Part shown: positions 10,115 through 18,505 of the stretch, piece after piece
Numbering within the stretch: position 1 is the first letter of the stretch
How the letters are laid out: every line of letters begins with the position of its first letter
From: Corynebacterium sp. HMSC05H05
GTDB lineage: Bacteria; Actinomycetota; Actinomycetes; Mycobacteriales; Mycobacteriaceae
Reading direction: 5' to 3'
DNA length: 34,442 bases
Assembly: GCF_001807265.1 (NCBI RefSeq)
Contig: NZ_KV788369.1
Coordinates: forward strand, 50,142 to 84,583
Notes under the pieces: generated by a model
Told to the model about the DNA's origin: nothing
The model's database searches: none
What the model saw: only the letters and a program-made list of their open reading frames with translations
Translations under genes and position numbers: made by a program

Positions 10115-11743
10115 ATGACGGCACGCACAGGTGGACGCCTCGTCGTCGAGACGCTGGAGGCGCTAGGCATCACCCAGGTCTTCGGCATCCCGGGGCAGCA
10201 CGCGCTGGGCCTATTCGAGGCGCTCAACGACAGCTCACTGAACTACGTCTCCGCCCGTGTGGAGAACAACGCGGCCTTCGCGGCCGACGGCTACGCCCGT
10301 GCCACCCGCCGCCCGGCGACGCTCTTCTTGTCGACGGGACCCGGAGCCTTAACCTCGCTCGCCGGCCTGCAGGAGGCCTACGCCACCAGCGTACCCATGA
10401 TCGTGGTTTCCTCCCAGGTGCCCGAACACGGCGTTGGCGGGCGGCGCAATGGCCTGCTCCACCAGTTAGACGACCAAAAAACCGCCGCCGCCAACGTCAC
10501 CAAGGTGCAGTTCACAGTGCTCCGCTCCTCATCGATCCCGTCAATGCTGCAGCAGGCCTACGAAGCCGCCATGGCCGCCCCACGCGGACCGGTCTGGGTG
10601 GAGATCCCCGAAGACATCCTGCTTGCGGAAACCAACGTGCCGCCGGTGGAGGAGCTCACACCGACGGTGAGCGTACTGCCGGGGGTGCGCTCTTCCCTGG
10701 AGGCCGCCGCCCGCACACTGTCGAACGCACGAAGCAAAGTGATTATCTCCGGTGGCGGCGTCGCCCAATCCGGCGCGTCTGCTGAGGTCGTCGCGCTTGC
10801 CGAGCGCACCGGTGCCATCATGGTCACACCGCCCGGCGGCGTGTCTACCGTGCCCGCCGAACATCCGCTGGCCCTGGCCAACTGGATCGAGGACTACAAC
10901 GTCACCGAAGTGCTTAACTCCGCCGATGTGGTCCTGGCTGTCGGAACTGCGGTCGGTGAAGTCACCTCGAACTACTTCACGCTTCGCCCTAGCGGACAGT
11001 TCATCCAAATCGATGCCGACCAGCGCGTGCTCGAATCCAACTACCAGGGACTGGGCATTTGCGCCGACGCGCGCCTCGCCCTGTCCGCGCTGCTGGAATT
11101 GGTGCCAGAAGCTGATTCTTCGGCCGCGGAGTCCCTGGTGCGCGACGTGCGCTCGGCTATCGACGCTGGCCTGTCTCATCAGGACTTAAAACACGAACGT
11201 GAGTTCATGGCAGCTTTACGACGCTCCATTCCCACCAACACCCCCACCTACTGGGACATGACAATCGCCGCCTACTGGGCATGGAACGTTTGGACCGCCG
11301 AACCCGACACCTTCTTCACCGCCCAGGGCGCTGGCGGCCTCGGCTATGGCTTCCCTGCCGCCATCGGCGGGGCAGTGGGCGCCGGACGGCGCACGCTGGC
11401 CGTGGCCGGCGACGGCTCGTCAATGTACTCCATTGGAGAACTCGCCACCGCCAAGCAGCACAACGTGCCCGTGACCTGGCTTATCGTCGACGACGGCGGG
11501 TACGGCATCCTGCGCGAGTACATGAACGACACTTTTGGCCGCGCCACCGCCACCGAGCTCGCCCGGCCCGACTTCGTCGCCCTCGCCGAAGCCTTCGAGG
11601 TCCCGGCGCGGCGCGTCGCCGCCTCCGAAGTCGGCCCGGCCGTGGCAAAGTCGCTGGCCAAGAAGGTCGACGCCGGCCCGGAAGTCATCGTGGTGGAAAC
11701 CCTGCTGAAAATGTGGGAGCCGACGCACCTGCCGCACGTGTAG
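10115..11743 (+). CDS. aruI: ThDP-dependent 2-ketoarginine decarboxylase (AruI-like)
   Basis: A 542-aa thiamine-diphosphate enzyme of the acetolactate synthase/benzoylformate decarboxylase fold, read as 5-guanidino-2-oxopentanoate decarboxylase giving 4-guanidinobutyraldehyde and CO2. The PYR domain has VFGIPGQHALGLFEAL and the activating Glu50 (RVENNAAFAADGYARA). The GGRRNGLLHQLDDQ segment (about residues 110-123) resembles, from memory, a GKLHELPDQ-type segment of Pseudomonas AruI. The ThDP/Mg motif begins at GDGS (Asp433). The usual metal-binding Asn 27 residues later is Asp460 (VDDGGYG), an uncommon variant. It is translationally coupled to gbuA (TAA directly followed by ATG; AAAGGA upstream). 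True acetolactate synthase is unlikely because no small subunit is adjacent. Substrate assignment is inference. Confidence 0.75.
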   Translation: MTARTGGRLVVETLEALGITQVFGIPGQHALGLFEALNDSSLNYVSARVENNAAFAADGYARATRRPATLFLSTGPGALTSLAGLQEAYATSVPMIVVSSQVPEHGVGGRRNGLLHQLDDQKTAAANVTKVQFTVLRSSSIPSMLQQAYEAAMAAPRGPVWVEIPEDILLAETNVPPVEELTPTVSVLPGVRSSLEAAARTLSNARSKVIISGGGVAQSGASAEVVALAERTGAIMVTPPGGVSTVPAEHPLALANWIEDYNVTEVLNSADVVLAVGTAVGEVTSNYFTLRPSGQFIQIDADQRVLESNYQGLGICADARLALSALLELVPEADSSAAESLVRDVRSAIDAGLSHQDLKHEREFMAALRRSIPTNTPTYWDMTIAAYWAWNVWTAEPDTFFTAQGAGGLGYGFPAAIGGAVGAGRRTLAVAGDGSSMYSIGELATAKQHNVPVTWLIVDDGGYGILREYMNDTFGRATATELARPDFVALAEAFEVPARRVAASEVGPAVAKSLAKKVDAGPEVIVVETLLKMWEPTHLPHV

Positions 11744-11754
11744 GTGCGTCGGCT
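11718..11754. terminator. 13-base perfect inverted repeat over aruI stop
   Basis: AGCCGACGCACCT (11718-11730) and AGGTGCGTCGGCT (11742-11754) are perfect inverted copies separated by 11 bases. The right arm includes the last two bases of the aruI stop codon. A weaker stem (GTCGGC 11748-11753, GCCGAC 11764-11769) competes with it. It lies between convergent aruI and the aminotransferase gene and could stop transcription from both sides. There is no T-run, so the terminator role is likely but unproven. Confidence 0.6.
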
Positions 11755-11808
11755 ATTCGGGGGGCCGACCAGCGCCTTGGCCACACTGGCTGGGTGGAGC
11801 CGATAGTC

Positions 11809-12846
11809 TCATTTTACGGTCGCTAATCCGGCGCGTTTCCATGCTTCGAGGAACTGATCCATCTCCGCCTCATCGGTGATGCTCACGCGCGCTCCCGAAT
11901 CCGGATAGCTGCGGATGATGACACCCTCGGCGTTGATTTTTTGTTCGATCTCGGCACCGTTTTCACCCGGAATCCAGACGAAGTTTCCGTGGGAGCGTTG
12001 CAGACCAAGCGTCTCCGAGACCCTGTCACGCTGGGCTTGCGTCTCTTTCACTCGCACCATGAGCTCATCGTGCGCCTCCAGCGAAGCGACGGCCGCGAGC
12101 TCGGACAGCTCTGTGACGGTGAGGGGAAGGGCGACGAGCCCGAGCGAGCGGATCAACTCCGGGTTGCCGAAGCCGTAGCCGACGCGCAACCCCGCCAGGC
12201 CATAGGCTTTGGAAAACGTGCGCGCGCCAATGAGGTTGGGATATTTTGCGATCTCTTCGACGCCGTCCGGAGTGTCTTCGGCATCGTTGAACTCGTAATA
12301 CGCCTCATCCAACACCACCACGATGTCTTCCGGGACCCGCCGCATGAATTCGGTGAACTCGTCTTTTGTGATGGCCAGGCCGGTGGGATTATTCGGGTTG
12401 CAAATGATAATCAGACGGGTGCGGTCTGTGATTGCGTCTGCAACCGCATCCAAATCAATCGCTTCGTCCTCACCGAGCGGCACCTGGACCGGGGTGGCCC
12501 CGCCGACTCGGGCGTAGAGCGGGTAGGCCTCGAAGCTGCGCCAGGGAAACAGGACCTCGTCGCCTGCAGAACATGTCATCAGGACGGCTTGCTGGATCAC
12601 CGCCGATGCGCCGGGCGTGACCACGACCTGTTCCTCCGCCAACCCGAGACGAGCAGCCAAGGCTTTACGCAGCACTGGCGATCCGGAAATGGGGTACCGG
12701 TTCGCCCGTAACGCCGATTCACGAATGGCTTCCAGCGCGGTAGGCAGAGGACCAAAATTGGCCTCGTTGGCGGACAACTTCAGTTTTGTTTCGTCGGACT
12801 TTCCGGGCTTGTAGTCCGGGAAAAGGGAAAGATCTGCGCGAAGCAC
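11809..12846 (-). CDS. Class I/II aminotransferase, HisC/Pat-like
   Basis: A 345-aa PLP-dependent aminotransferase of the histidinol-phosphate/aromatic aminotransferase type. Visible landmarks are LSANEANFGPLP (about residues 24-35), NPNNPTG (150-156), Asp180 (VVLDEAYYEF) for the pyridine nitrogen, and Lys213 (RTFSKAYGLAGLRVGYG) for the Schiff base. The start is GTG at 12846 with AGAAAGGA eight bases upstream; the permease stop is 13 bases before it, so it ends a four-gene operon. In this context it could convert L-arginine to 2-ketoarginine, the step done in Pseudomonas by AruH, but AruH is not a HisC-type enzyme. A true histidinol-phosphate role is unlikely without his genes; an aromatic substrate is the main alternative. 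Confidence 0.8.
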   Translation of the reverse strand: MLRADLSLFPDYKPGKSDETKLKLSANEANFGPLPTALEAIRESALRANRYPISGSPVLRKALAARLGLAEEQVVVTPGASAVIQQAVLMTCSAGDEVLFPWRSFEAYPLYARVGGATPVQVPLGEDEAIDLDAVADAITDRTRLIIICNPNNPTGLAITKDEFTEFMRRVPEDIVVVLDEAYYEFNDAEDTPDGVEEIAKYPNLIGARTFSKAYGLAGLRVGYGFGNPELIRSLGLVALPLTVTELSELAAVASLEAHDELMVRVKETQAQRDRVSETLGLQRSHGNFVWIPGENGAEIEQKINAEGVIIRSYPDSGARVSITDEAEMDQFLEAWKRAGLATVK

Positions 12847-12859
12847 AAGCGGTCCTTTC

Positions 12860-14251
12860 TTAGAACATTTGCCAGATGGTCACGCCCATGATGATCAAGC
12901 CCATCACGAGGACAAAGATCGTGTCTGGGCGGCGAGCGTAATGCTTGAACGCGGTGGCCTTGTTAAACAGCAGGTTGGGCACGATGTAGACGAGGAAGGC
13001 GACGAAGATGCCGCCGACCGCGGAGATCAGCGTCAGAATCGACGGGTTGAGCACCGCCACCAGCACCGTAGTCACGAACACGAAGACGTAGATGCACCAG
13101 CGCAACGCCTGCGGGTTGATCCTGTCCGCCACACCCGGAGCCGCCACGCGGATGAGGTAGGACGTTCCCTCCTCGGTGCCCAGCATGTGGCCGAAGTAGG
13201 ACGATGCGATCGCGCAGATGGCGATCACCGGGCTGATCACCGCCATGAACGGGGTGTTGGTGACATTGGCGAAGTAGGACAGGATCGGGATGTTCTGCGC
13301 GCGGGCCTCATCCATGCCCTCCGCACCAAGGGTGAGCGAGCAGGACCACACGAAGAACATCGTGAAGAACACCAGCATGATCGCGGTGATCATCTCAATC
13401 TTGGACACCTCGCGCTCGGTGGCCGCGACGTCGCCCTTCTTCTTCTTTTGCACGTCGAGGGCGAACTGGGACAGCGCCGCCATGTGGCTGAAGGAGAACA
13501 CCATCACCGGCAGAAGCAGCAGCATGGACTTCCACAGCGGAGTGCCGGATTCGTACTCCATGAAGCCGGCGAGGTCCCATTTAGGAATGAGGTAGATGGA
13601 CACCGCGGCGAGGGCGATGATGAGGGGGTAGACAAGGATGTTGGCCAACCACAGGGTTGCTTTCTTGCCCAGGGCGAACGCACCCGTCATCAGGCCCACG
13701 CAAATCGTGGCGAGCACGACACGGTTCACGTGCGGCCCGTTGAGTTGGTTGACGATCATGCTGTCCACCGTGTTGGTGATGGAGATGCCGTAGATCAGCA
13801 CCGTCGGGTAGATGGCCAGCCAGTAGAGGATGGCGGTAGCCAGGCCCCGCTTACGGCCGGTCAGCGCGGTGACGACCTGCAGGACATCCAGCCCCTTCTC
13901 CGGAGACGCAGAAACGATGCGTGCGTACGTGCGGTGTGAGAAGAACACGAGCGGCAGGACAAGGAACGTGGCGAAAAGTAGCGGCCAGAAGCCGAAACTT
14001 CCGGCATCAATGGGCAAGAACAGGATGCCGGCGCCGACTGCGGTGCCGAACAGTGTGATGGCCCAGGACAAGAAGTTTCCGTCTGGTACGTCACCGGCCC
14101 GGTTTTCTTTGATCACCTCAGCGTCAGCGGCTGAGAGCTGGTCCATCTGGAACTCGGCGCGGGACTGCGCGATGTGCTCGTCGCTATGCAGGTCCGGCAG
14201 ATCGCCGTGTGCTTTTTCGCCGGAGGAAGACCGGCTAAACGTGGTGGACAT
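12860..14251 (-). CDS. Amino acid permease, HAAAP/SdaC family (copy 2)
   Basis: A 463-aa inner-membrane permease with about 11 hydrophobic helices and the same signature helix as copy 1 (WAITLFGTAVGAGILFLP, followed later by FFSHRTYARIVSASPEKGLD). It carries a charged N-terminal tail of about 60 residues with HSDEHIAQSRAEF, shared with copy 3 but absent from copy 1. AAAAGGA precedes the ATG. It sits inside an operon: amidohydrolase, M20 hydrolase, this permease, aminotransferase. That makes it the likely importer for the amino acid or derivative those enzymes consume. Family members carry serine, threonine or aromatic amino acids with protons or sodium; a basic or N-substituted amino acid would be a departure. 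Confidence 0.9.
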   Translation of the reverse strand: MSTTFSRSSSGEKAHGDLPDLHSDEHIAQSRAEFQMDQLSAADAEVIKENRAGDVPDGNFLSWAITLFGTAVGAGILFLPIDAGSFGFWPLLFATFLVLPLVFFSHRTYARIVSASPEKGLDVLQVVTALTGRKRGLATAILYWLAIYPTVLIYGISITNTVDSMIVNQLNGPHVNRVVLATICVGLMTGAFALGKKATLWLANILVYPLIIALAAVSIYLIPKWDLAGFMEYESGTPLWKSMLLLLPVMVFSFSHMAALSQFALDVQKKKKGDVAATEREVSKIEMITAIMLVFFTMFFVWSCSLTLGAEGMDEARAQNIPILSYFANVTNTPFMAVISPVIAICAIASSYFGHMLGTEEGTSYLIRVAAPGVADRINPQALRWCIYVFVFVTTVLVAVLNPSILTLISAVGGIFVAFLVYIVPNLLFNKATAFKHYARRPDTIFVLVMGLIIMGVTIWQMF

Positions 14252-14314
14252 GAGTGTGGGTCCTTTTCGTCGGGGCTATTGCCATCTGGGTTGGGTGGGG
14301 TGGGACAAATGGGC

Positions 14315-15574
14315 TCAGCGTTCATCGGGTGCGAGCTTGCCTACCGCGAGCTCTTCAACCACCCGGGTAAGCAGTGCCAGTCCGGTCAGGCAGTCTTCGT
14401 CCGTGGTGTACTCGGCCTCGTTGTGGGAAATGCCGTCGACGCTGGGGATGAACAGCATGACGGTGGGGTAGTGCTCCTTCATGTTCGTCGAGTCATGGCC
14501 AGCCACCGTGAAGATCTCTTGGTGGGACAAGCCGAGCTCCGTTGCGCACGTGCGCGCCAGCTCCACGCCGGCCTCGGGGTAGGGGTTGAGCGCCCATTCG
14601 TGTGTGAGCTCGAGGTCGACGTCGACCTTTGCCTCGTCGGAGGCTGCGGCGACAATCTCGTCCACACGCGCCCGCGCCTTCTCCAGCACCTCGGTGGACG
14701 GGGAGCGCAGGTCGACGTTGAAGCGGACCTCGCGCGCGATGGTCACCGGCGAGTTGGGCTCCAGCGTGAGCTGCGAGACCGACGCCTGCAGCTGCCCTTC
14801 CTCAAACTCTTCCGTCAGGCGGCGCACGCCGGCAATCACCAGCGAGGCGCCGAACAGGGCGTCGCGGCGGTCCCGCATCATGGTGGATCCAGTGTGTCCC
14901 TGCTCGCCGCGGACTGTGGCGACGAACTTGCTTGCGCCCCAGGTGGCGGTAACCAGGCCGATCTGGTTGCCGTTATCTTCGAGCTCCCGGCCCTGTTCAA
15001 CGTGGATCTCGGCGTAGGTGGCCACCCTTGGGGCGTCGATGAGCGGTGCCCACTTCGCCGCATCAATGGCCTCGCCCGCTGTCACTCCCTGCAGGTCTGT
15101 GGCTTCACGCGCCACCGCGAGGTCGAGGGAGCCGGTGAAGACTGAGCTGCCCATCATCGACGGGGCGAAGCGGGAGCCTTCCTCGTTGAACCAATTCACC
15201 ACCGCGAGGTTGAACCGGGGTGTCAGCTCGCCGCGTTTCGCTTTCGCGGCCACGCGCGCGGCGGCGTGGGCACCGGCGAGCACGCCGTACGCGCCGTCGA
15301 AGCGTCCTGCGAGCGGCTGCGAATCCAGGTGCGAGCCGACAGCGACGTAAGGGGCGCCCGGCGCCAGTTCAAACAGGCCATACTGGTTGCCAATCTCGTC
15401 GAAGCCGACGTCCGCGCCGAAACCCTCGAGCACACCGGTGAACCAGGCGCGGTTTTTCACGTCGCCCTCGCTTGCGGCCTGGCGCTCCACGCCGCCGCCG
15501 GGGGTTGCGCCGTTCTCGCTCATCGCCGCGAAATCCGAGAGGAACCGCTCATCTGTTGGCTGAGTGGTCTGCAT
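14315..15574 (-). CDS. M20-family N-carbamoyl-amino-acid / allantoate-type amidohydrolase
   Basis: A 419-aa zinc or manganese amidase of the M20 group that includes N-carbamoyl-L-amino acid hydrolase, beta-ureidopropionase and allantoate amidohydrolase. Metal ligands match the family: His82 and Asp93 (GSHLDSQPLAGRFDGAYGV), Glu132 (NEEGSRF), His191 (HVEQGRELE) and a late His in GISHNEAEY. The ATG at 15574 is chosen over a TTG at 15583 because the AAGGA site would be only one base from the TTG. It follows the amidohydrolase gene by 27 bases and precedes the permease by 63. The pair suggests stepwise removal of a carbamoyl or acyl group to free an amino acid for the aminotransferase. Exact substrate unknown. 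Confidence 0.82.
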   Translation of the reverse strand: MQTTQPTDERFLSDFAAMSENGATPGGGVERQAASEGDVKNRAWFTGVLEGFGADVGFDEIGNQYGLFELAPGAPYVAVGSHLDSQPLAGRFDGAYGVLAGAHAAARVAAKAKRGELTPRFNLAVVNWFNEEGSRFAPSMMGSSVFTGSLDLAVAREATDLQGVTAGEAIDAAKWAPLIDAPRVATYAEIHVEQGRELEDNGNQIGLVTATWGASKFVATVRGEQGHTGSTMMRDRRDALFGASLVIAGVRRLTEEFEEGQLQASVSQLTLEPNSPVTIAREVRFNVDLRSPSTEVLEKARARVDEIVAAASDEAKVDVDLELTHEWALNPYPEAGVELARTCATELGLSHQEIFTVAGHDSTNMKEHYPTVMLFIPSVDGISHNEAEYTTDEDCLTGLALLTRVVEELAVGKLAPDER

Positions 15575-15601
15575 TGTGTTCAAGTCCTTCCTAGAAAGTG
15601 G

Positions 15602-17206
15602 CTAGAAGCTGCCGTGGACGAGTTGCCCGCCAAGCACCGTGGCCTCGACGGGGATGTCGCCGATCTGGCTGGCCGGCACTTCGGCCGGATCGGCTCCCAG
15701 GACCACAAGATCCGCAAGCTGACCAGGAGCTATCTGCCCTTTCTTCCCGGCCCAGCCTGTCGCTGCGGCGGATCCCGCGGTGTAGGCGTACAGCGCCTCG
15801 TCGGCGGTGATCCGGTCTTGCGGCCCGTAACTTTTTCCGGAGGCGGTGGTGCGTTCGACGAAGCTTTGCACCACGGCGAGCGGGGTGCCCGTGGCCACTG
15901 GCCTGTCGGAGCTGCCCGGCAGCACCACGCCGCGCTCGAGCAGCCGCTTTCCCGGGTACGACAGCGCCGCGCGTTCGGCGCCGATGGCTTCCGCCATCGC
16001 GTCTCCGAACTCCGCGATGAACCGCGGCTGCGGCACGAGCACGACTCCGGCCTTGGCCATGCGCTCAATCTGGTCGTTTCGCACCACACCGCCGTGCTCG
16101 ATGCGGTGCGGGATTGTGCGGGGCCCATGCTTATCGACGGCTTCGCTGATCACGTCCAGCGCAAAATCCACCGCTCTATCGCCGATTGCGTGCAGCGCTA
16201 GCGACCACCCGCCGGCAGCTGCCGCGAGCGCACGCGAACGCATCGTGTCGGTGTCGCCTTGAAAATATCCGGCGTGGCAGCAGCAGGCGTAGTCCTCCGT
16301 CATCGCCGCTGTCTTTCCCAGCAGGGAGCCGTCGGTGAAGATTTTCACCGGCCCGATCTGCAGCAGGTCGTCGCCGAGACCGGTGCGGATGCCGGCGTCG
16401 AGCCCGTGCACCTCCGGGTCGTCCTCGTGGCCGTCGATGCCGTGCAGCGCGTCGAGAGTGATCATCGCCTGCGTGCGCACGTGGAGCTTTCCTGTCTCGC
16501 GCGCCCGCTGGTAGAAGCCGAACTCCTGGGGGCTGTGCCCGATCCAGCCACCGGCGACGCCGGCGTCCGTCACCGACGTGATGCCTTCGCTGAGGTAGTG
16601 CCGCCCGGCGCGATCAAGCGCGTCGGTGATGTTGTGCTCGCTTTCCGGCTGCAGCACATCGTTGATCGGGCGCATAGCGTTTTCGTCCAGCAACCCAGTG
16701 GCGTTGCCGGTGTCGTCCACGACCACTTCGCCGCCCTCTATGTGCGGCGGGTTCGCCGGGTCGATTCCGGCCCGGCGCAGCGCCTCGCTGTTGACGGTGT
16801 AGGCGTGCCCGGAGTTGTGCTTGATCAACAGCGGTTTTCCCGCTGTTGCGTGATCGAGGTCGGCGATGGGCAGTGGGCCGTCTGTGAGCAGGTTCGGGTT
16901 GAATCCGCTGGCGACGACCCATTCCCCGGGGCGTTCTTCCCGCAGCGCCTGTAGGACGTCGGCACGCGTGCGCGCGCCACCGAGGTTGATTTCGCGCAGT
17001 GTCTGGCCGAACCACACGCTGTGCGCGTGGGCGTCGTTGAACCCCGGGATGATGGTGCGGCCGCGGGCATCGATCACCGTGTCGCCGGACGCTGGCTCGC
17101 TGTCCACCTCCAGGATGCGGCCGAAGCCGATGCGTATCGACGTCGCGGTGCCGCCCGCCCCGTCCATAGTTTTTGCGCGCGCGTTGATGATGGTGGTTGC
17201 GTTCAT
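15602..17206 (-). CDS. Metal-dependent amidohydrolase, YtcJ-like (amidohydrolase 3)
   Basis: A 534-aa cytoplasmic TIM-barrel amidohydrolase. The first metal pair is His60 and His62 (GFNDAHAHSVWFG). Further landmarks are VKIFTDGSLLGKTAAM (about residues 320-335), LHAIGDRAVDFA, IPHRIEHGG and GSSDRPVATGTP, in the order expected for the YtcJ/N-substituted-formamide-deformylase group, whose members hydrolyse assorted N-acyl bonds. The start ATG at 17206 follows a strong GGAGGAGG; a longer frame upstream would cover the divergent promoter. It leads the operon with the M20 hydrolase, permease and aminotransferase, and is divergent from a PucR-type regulator. Substrate cannot be deduced; an N-modified amino acid fits the operon. 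Confidence 0.82.
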   Translation of the reverse strand: MNATTIINARAKTMDGAGGTATSIRIGFGRILEVDSEPASGDTVIDARGRTIIPGFNDAHAHSVWFGQTLREINLGGARTRADVLQALREERPGEWVVASGFNPNLLTDGPLPIADLDHATAGKPLLIKHNSGHAYTVNSEALRRAGIDPANPPHIEGGEVVVDDTGNATGLLDENAMRPINDVLQPESEHNITDALDRAGRHYLSEGITSVTDAGVAGGWIGHSPQEFGFYQRARETGKLHVRTQAMITLDALHGIDGHEDDPEVHGLDAGIRTGLGDDLLQIGPVKIFTDGSLLGKTAAMTEDYACCCHAGYFQGDTDTMRSRALAAAAGGWSLALHAIGDRAVDFALDVISEAVDKHGPRTIPHRIEHGGVVRNDQIERMAKAGVVLVPQPRFIAEFGDAMAEAIGAERAALSYPGKRLLERGVVLPGSSDRPVATGTPLAVVQSFVERTTASGKSYGPQDRITADEALYAYTAGSAAATGWAGKKGQIAPGQLADLVVLGADPAEVPASQIGDIPVEATVLGGQLVHGSF

Positions 17207-17329
17207 AAGCCCGCCTCCTCCGTGCAGCTCCGAATTGTGTCCCCTGACACTATTGGGCAACGGCCGTGATCGGCACCTCTTTGCCGACTTCTGGCACATC
17301 TCATAACCCGCGCTTGTAACGTTGTGCAC
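17207..17329. promoter_or_regulatory. Divergent promoter region with TGCACATGCACACT motif
   Basis: Shared control region for the amidohydrolase operon (leftward) and the PucR-type gene (rightward). It contains GTGTC-CCCT-GACAC (about 17235-17248), a small inverted repeat. At its right edge, running into the PucR gene start, 17325-17338 is TGCACATGCACACT, which recurs with one change at 20233-20246 upstream of the second ThDP gene. The regulator may therefore bind both. Confidence 0.4.
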
Positions 17330-18505
17330 ATGCACACTGATTCGACGGACAGCTGGAACGATATTGTCCAGCAAGTTCGTGAGGACTTACCCGAGCTCGT
17401 CGCTGCGTTCCTCGAGCAGTTCCACGACTTGGGCTACTACCGCGAGGACATCGTGGACGACGCCGAGCTCCGCTCGACAGCCACCAGCATCCTGGGGCTT
17501 TTCCTGGTGCAGCTCGAGTACGGGATGGATGAAGACTCACTCGCAGCGCACGCCCGCCAGTTGGGCACCAAGCGGGCGCACCAGGGCGTGCGCCTGTCCG
17601 CGCTGGTAGATGCCATCCAGATCGACTTCACCGTGCTGTGGGACCACTTCCGCGCAACGGTGTCCCCGCAGCAGCTGCCTGTGCTGGTGGAGCACGTGGC
17701 GGACATTCAGAGGTTGGTGTCGCGCTACACAGTGCACATCCGCGGCGCGTATGCGGCCGAGCAGGCGCGGGCGCGGCACGACGCCCGTTTCGCCCACGCC
17801 CGCCACATTGAGCGGCTCTTTTCCGCCGAGCACTTGGGGGAGCAGGCCATGGGCGCCATCTCCAGGGCGCTGGGCATTGCGGAGGGCACCGCCATCGACC
17901 TCGTGGTGTTCCACCCCAGCGAGTGGGCCCCGGCCCAAACCGTGCTGGAGCCTCTCGCCGCCCGCGGGGAAATCTTCGGCCACGGATACCACGGCCTGTA
18001 CGCGGCCTTCTTTCCCGCCAGCACACAAGCCCAGGATTTCATCCGGGATCACACAGACCACCTCGGTGCGGTGACGTTCAACCAGCTCCCCAACTTGGCG
18101 GCGGTGCGAGCCGCTGTGCGTGCGAGCGTGAGCATGTTCGACGCCGCGGAAAACCCCGGCCGCCTCATCCCTGTGCAGGACGTGGCCTGGGCGTTAGCGG
18201 CGCAGCAGATCCGCCCGTTGCTTCCTGTGCAGCTTCACGCTGCGCACGCCGGGGTGGTGGAGCTGCGCAAGAGTGCGCCGGATGTGGTGGATACCGTGGA
18301 GGCGTACCTGAAAAGTGGATCCACCAAAGATGTGGCAGCGCTGCTGCACTGCCACCGGAACACGGTGGTCAACCGCCTGCAGTCCTTCAAGGCGCACACC
18401 GGCCTGGACGTCACCGTCCCGTCGCAGGCGGCGCTCGCGCTGGCCTCGCTGCCGTGGAAGGGCGCTATTCCGGCAGCCCCAGCTCCTGCGCCACAATCAC
18501 ATTGA
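17330..18505 (+). CDS. PucR-type (CdaR/PucR C-terminal HTH) regulator
   Basis: A 391-aa transcription factor. Residues about 315-365 form the PucR-type C-terminal helix-turn-helix (VVDTVEAYLKSGSTKDVAAL, HCHRNTVVNRLQSFKAHTGL), normally an activator that responds to a metabolite sensed by the N-terminal part. The N-terminal half is mostly helical and lacks a recognisable PucR or GAF motif, unlike gabR in this window. ATG at 17330 or GTG at 17324 could start it; no ribosome binding site precedes either, so the transcript may be leaderless. It is divergent from the amidohydrolase operon and its 3' end overlaps the convergent second ThDP gene by 41 bases, so it may regulate either or both. Confidence 0.85.
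   Translation: MHTDSTDSWNDIVQQVREDLPELVAAFLEQFHDLGYYREDIVDDAELRSTATSILGLFLVQLEYGMDEDSLAAHARQLGTKRAHQGVRLSALVDAIQIDFTVLWDHFRATVSPQQLPVLVEHVADIQRLVSRYTVHIRGAYAAEQARARHDARFAHARHIERLFSAEHLGEQAMGAISRALGIAEGTAIDLVVFHPSEWAPAQTVLEPLAARGEIFGHGYHGLYAAFFPASTQAQDFIRDHTDHLGAVTFNQLPNLAAVRAAVRASVSMFDAAENPGRLIPVQDVAWALAAQQIRPLLPVQLHAAHAGVVELRKSAPDVVDTVEAYLKSGSTKDVAALLHCHRNTVVNRLQSFKAHTGLDVTVPSQAALALASLPWKGAIPAAPAPAPQSH

Noticed and set aside
10115..11743. Acetolactate synthase large subunit
   Set aside because: No ilvN or ilvC nearby, and the gene is coupled to a ureohydrolase; the sequence is more like 2-ketoarginine decarboxylase.
9122..11743. Clavulanic-acid-like pair (ThDP carboxyethylarginine synthase plus proclavaminate amidinohydrolase)
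   Set aside because: Both families occur in that pathway, but no beta-lactam synthetase or oxygenase is present and the context is catabolic.
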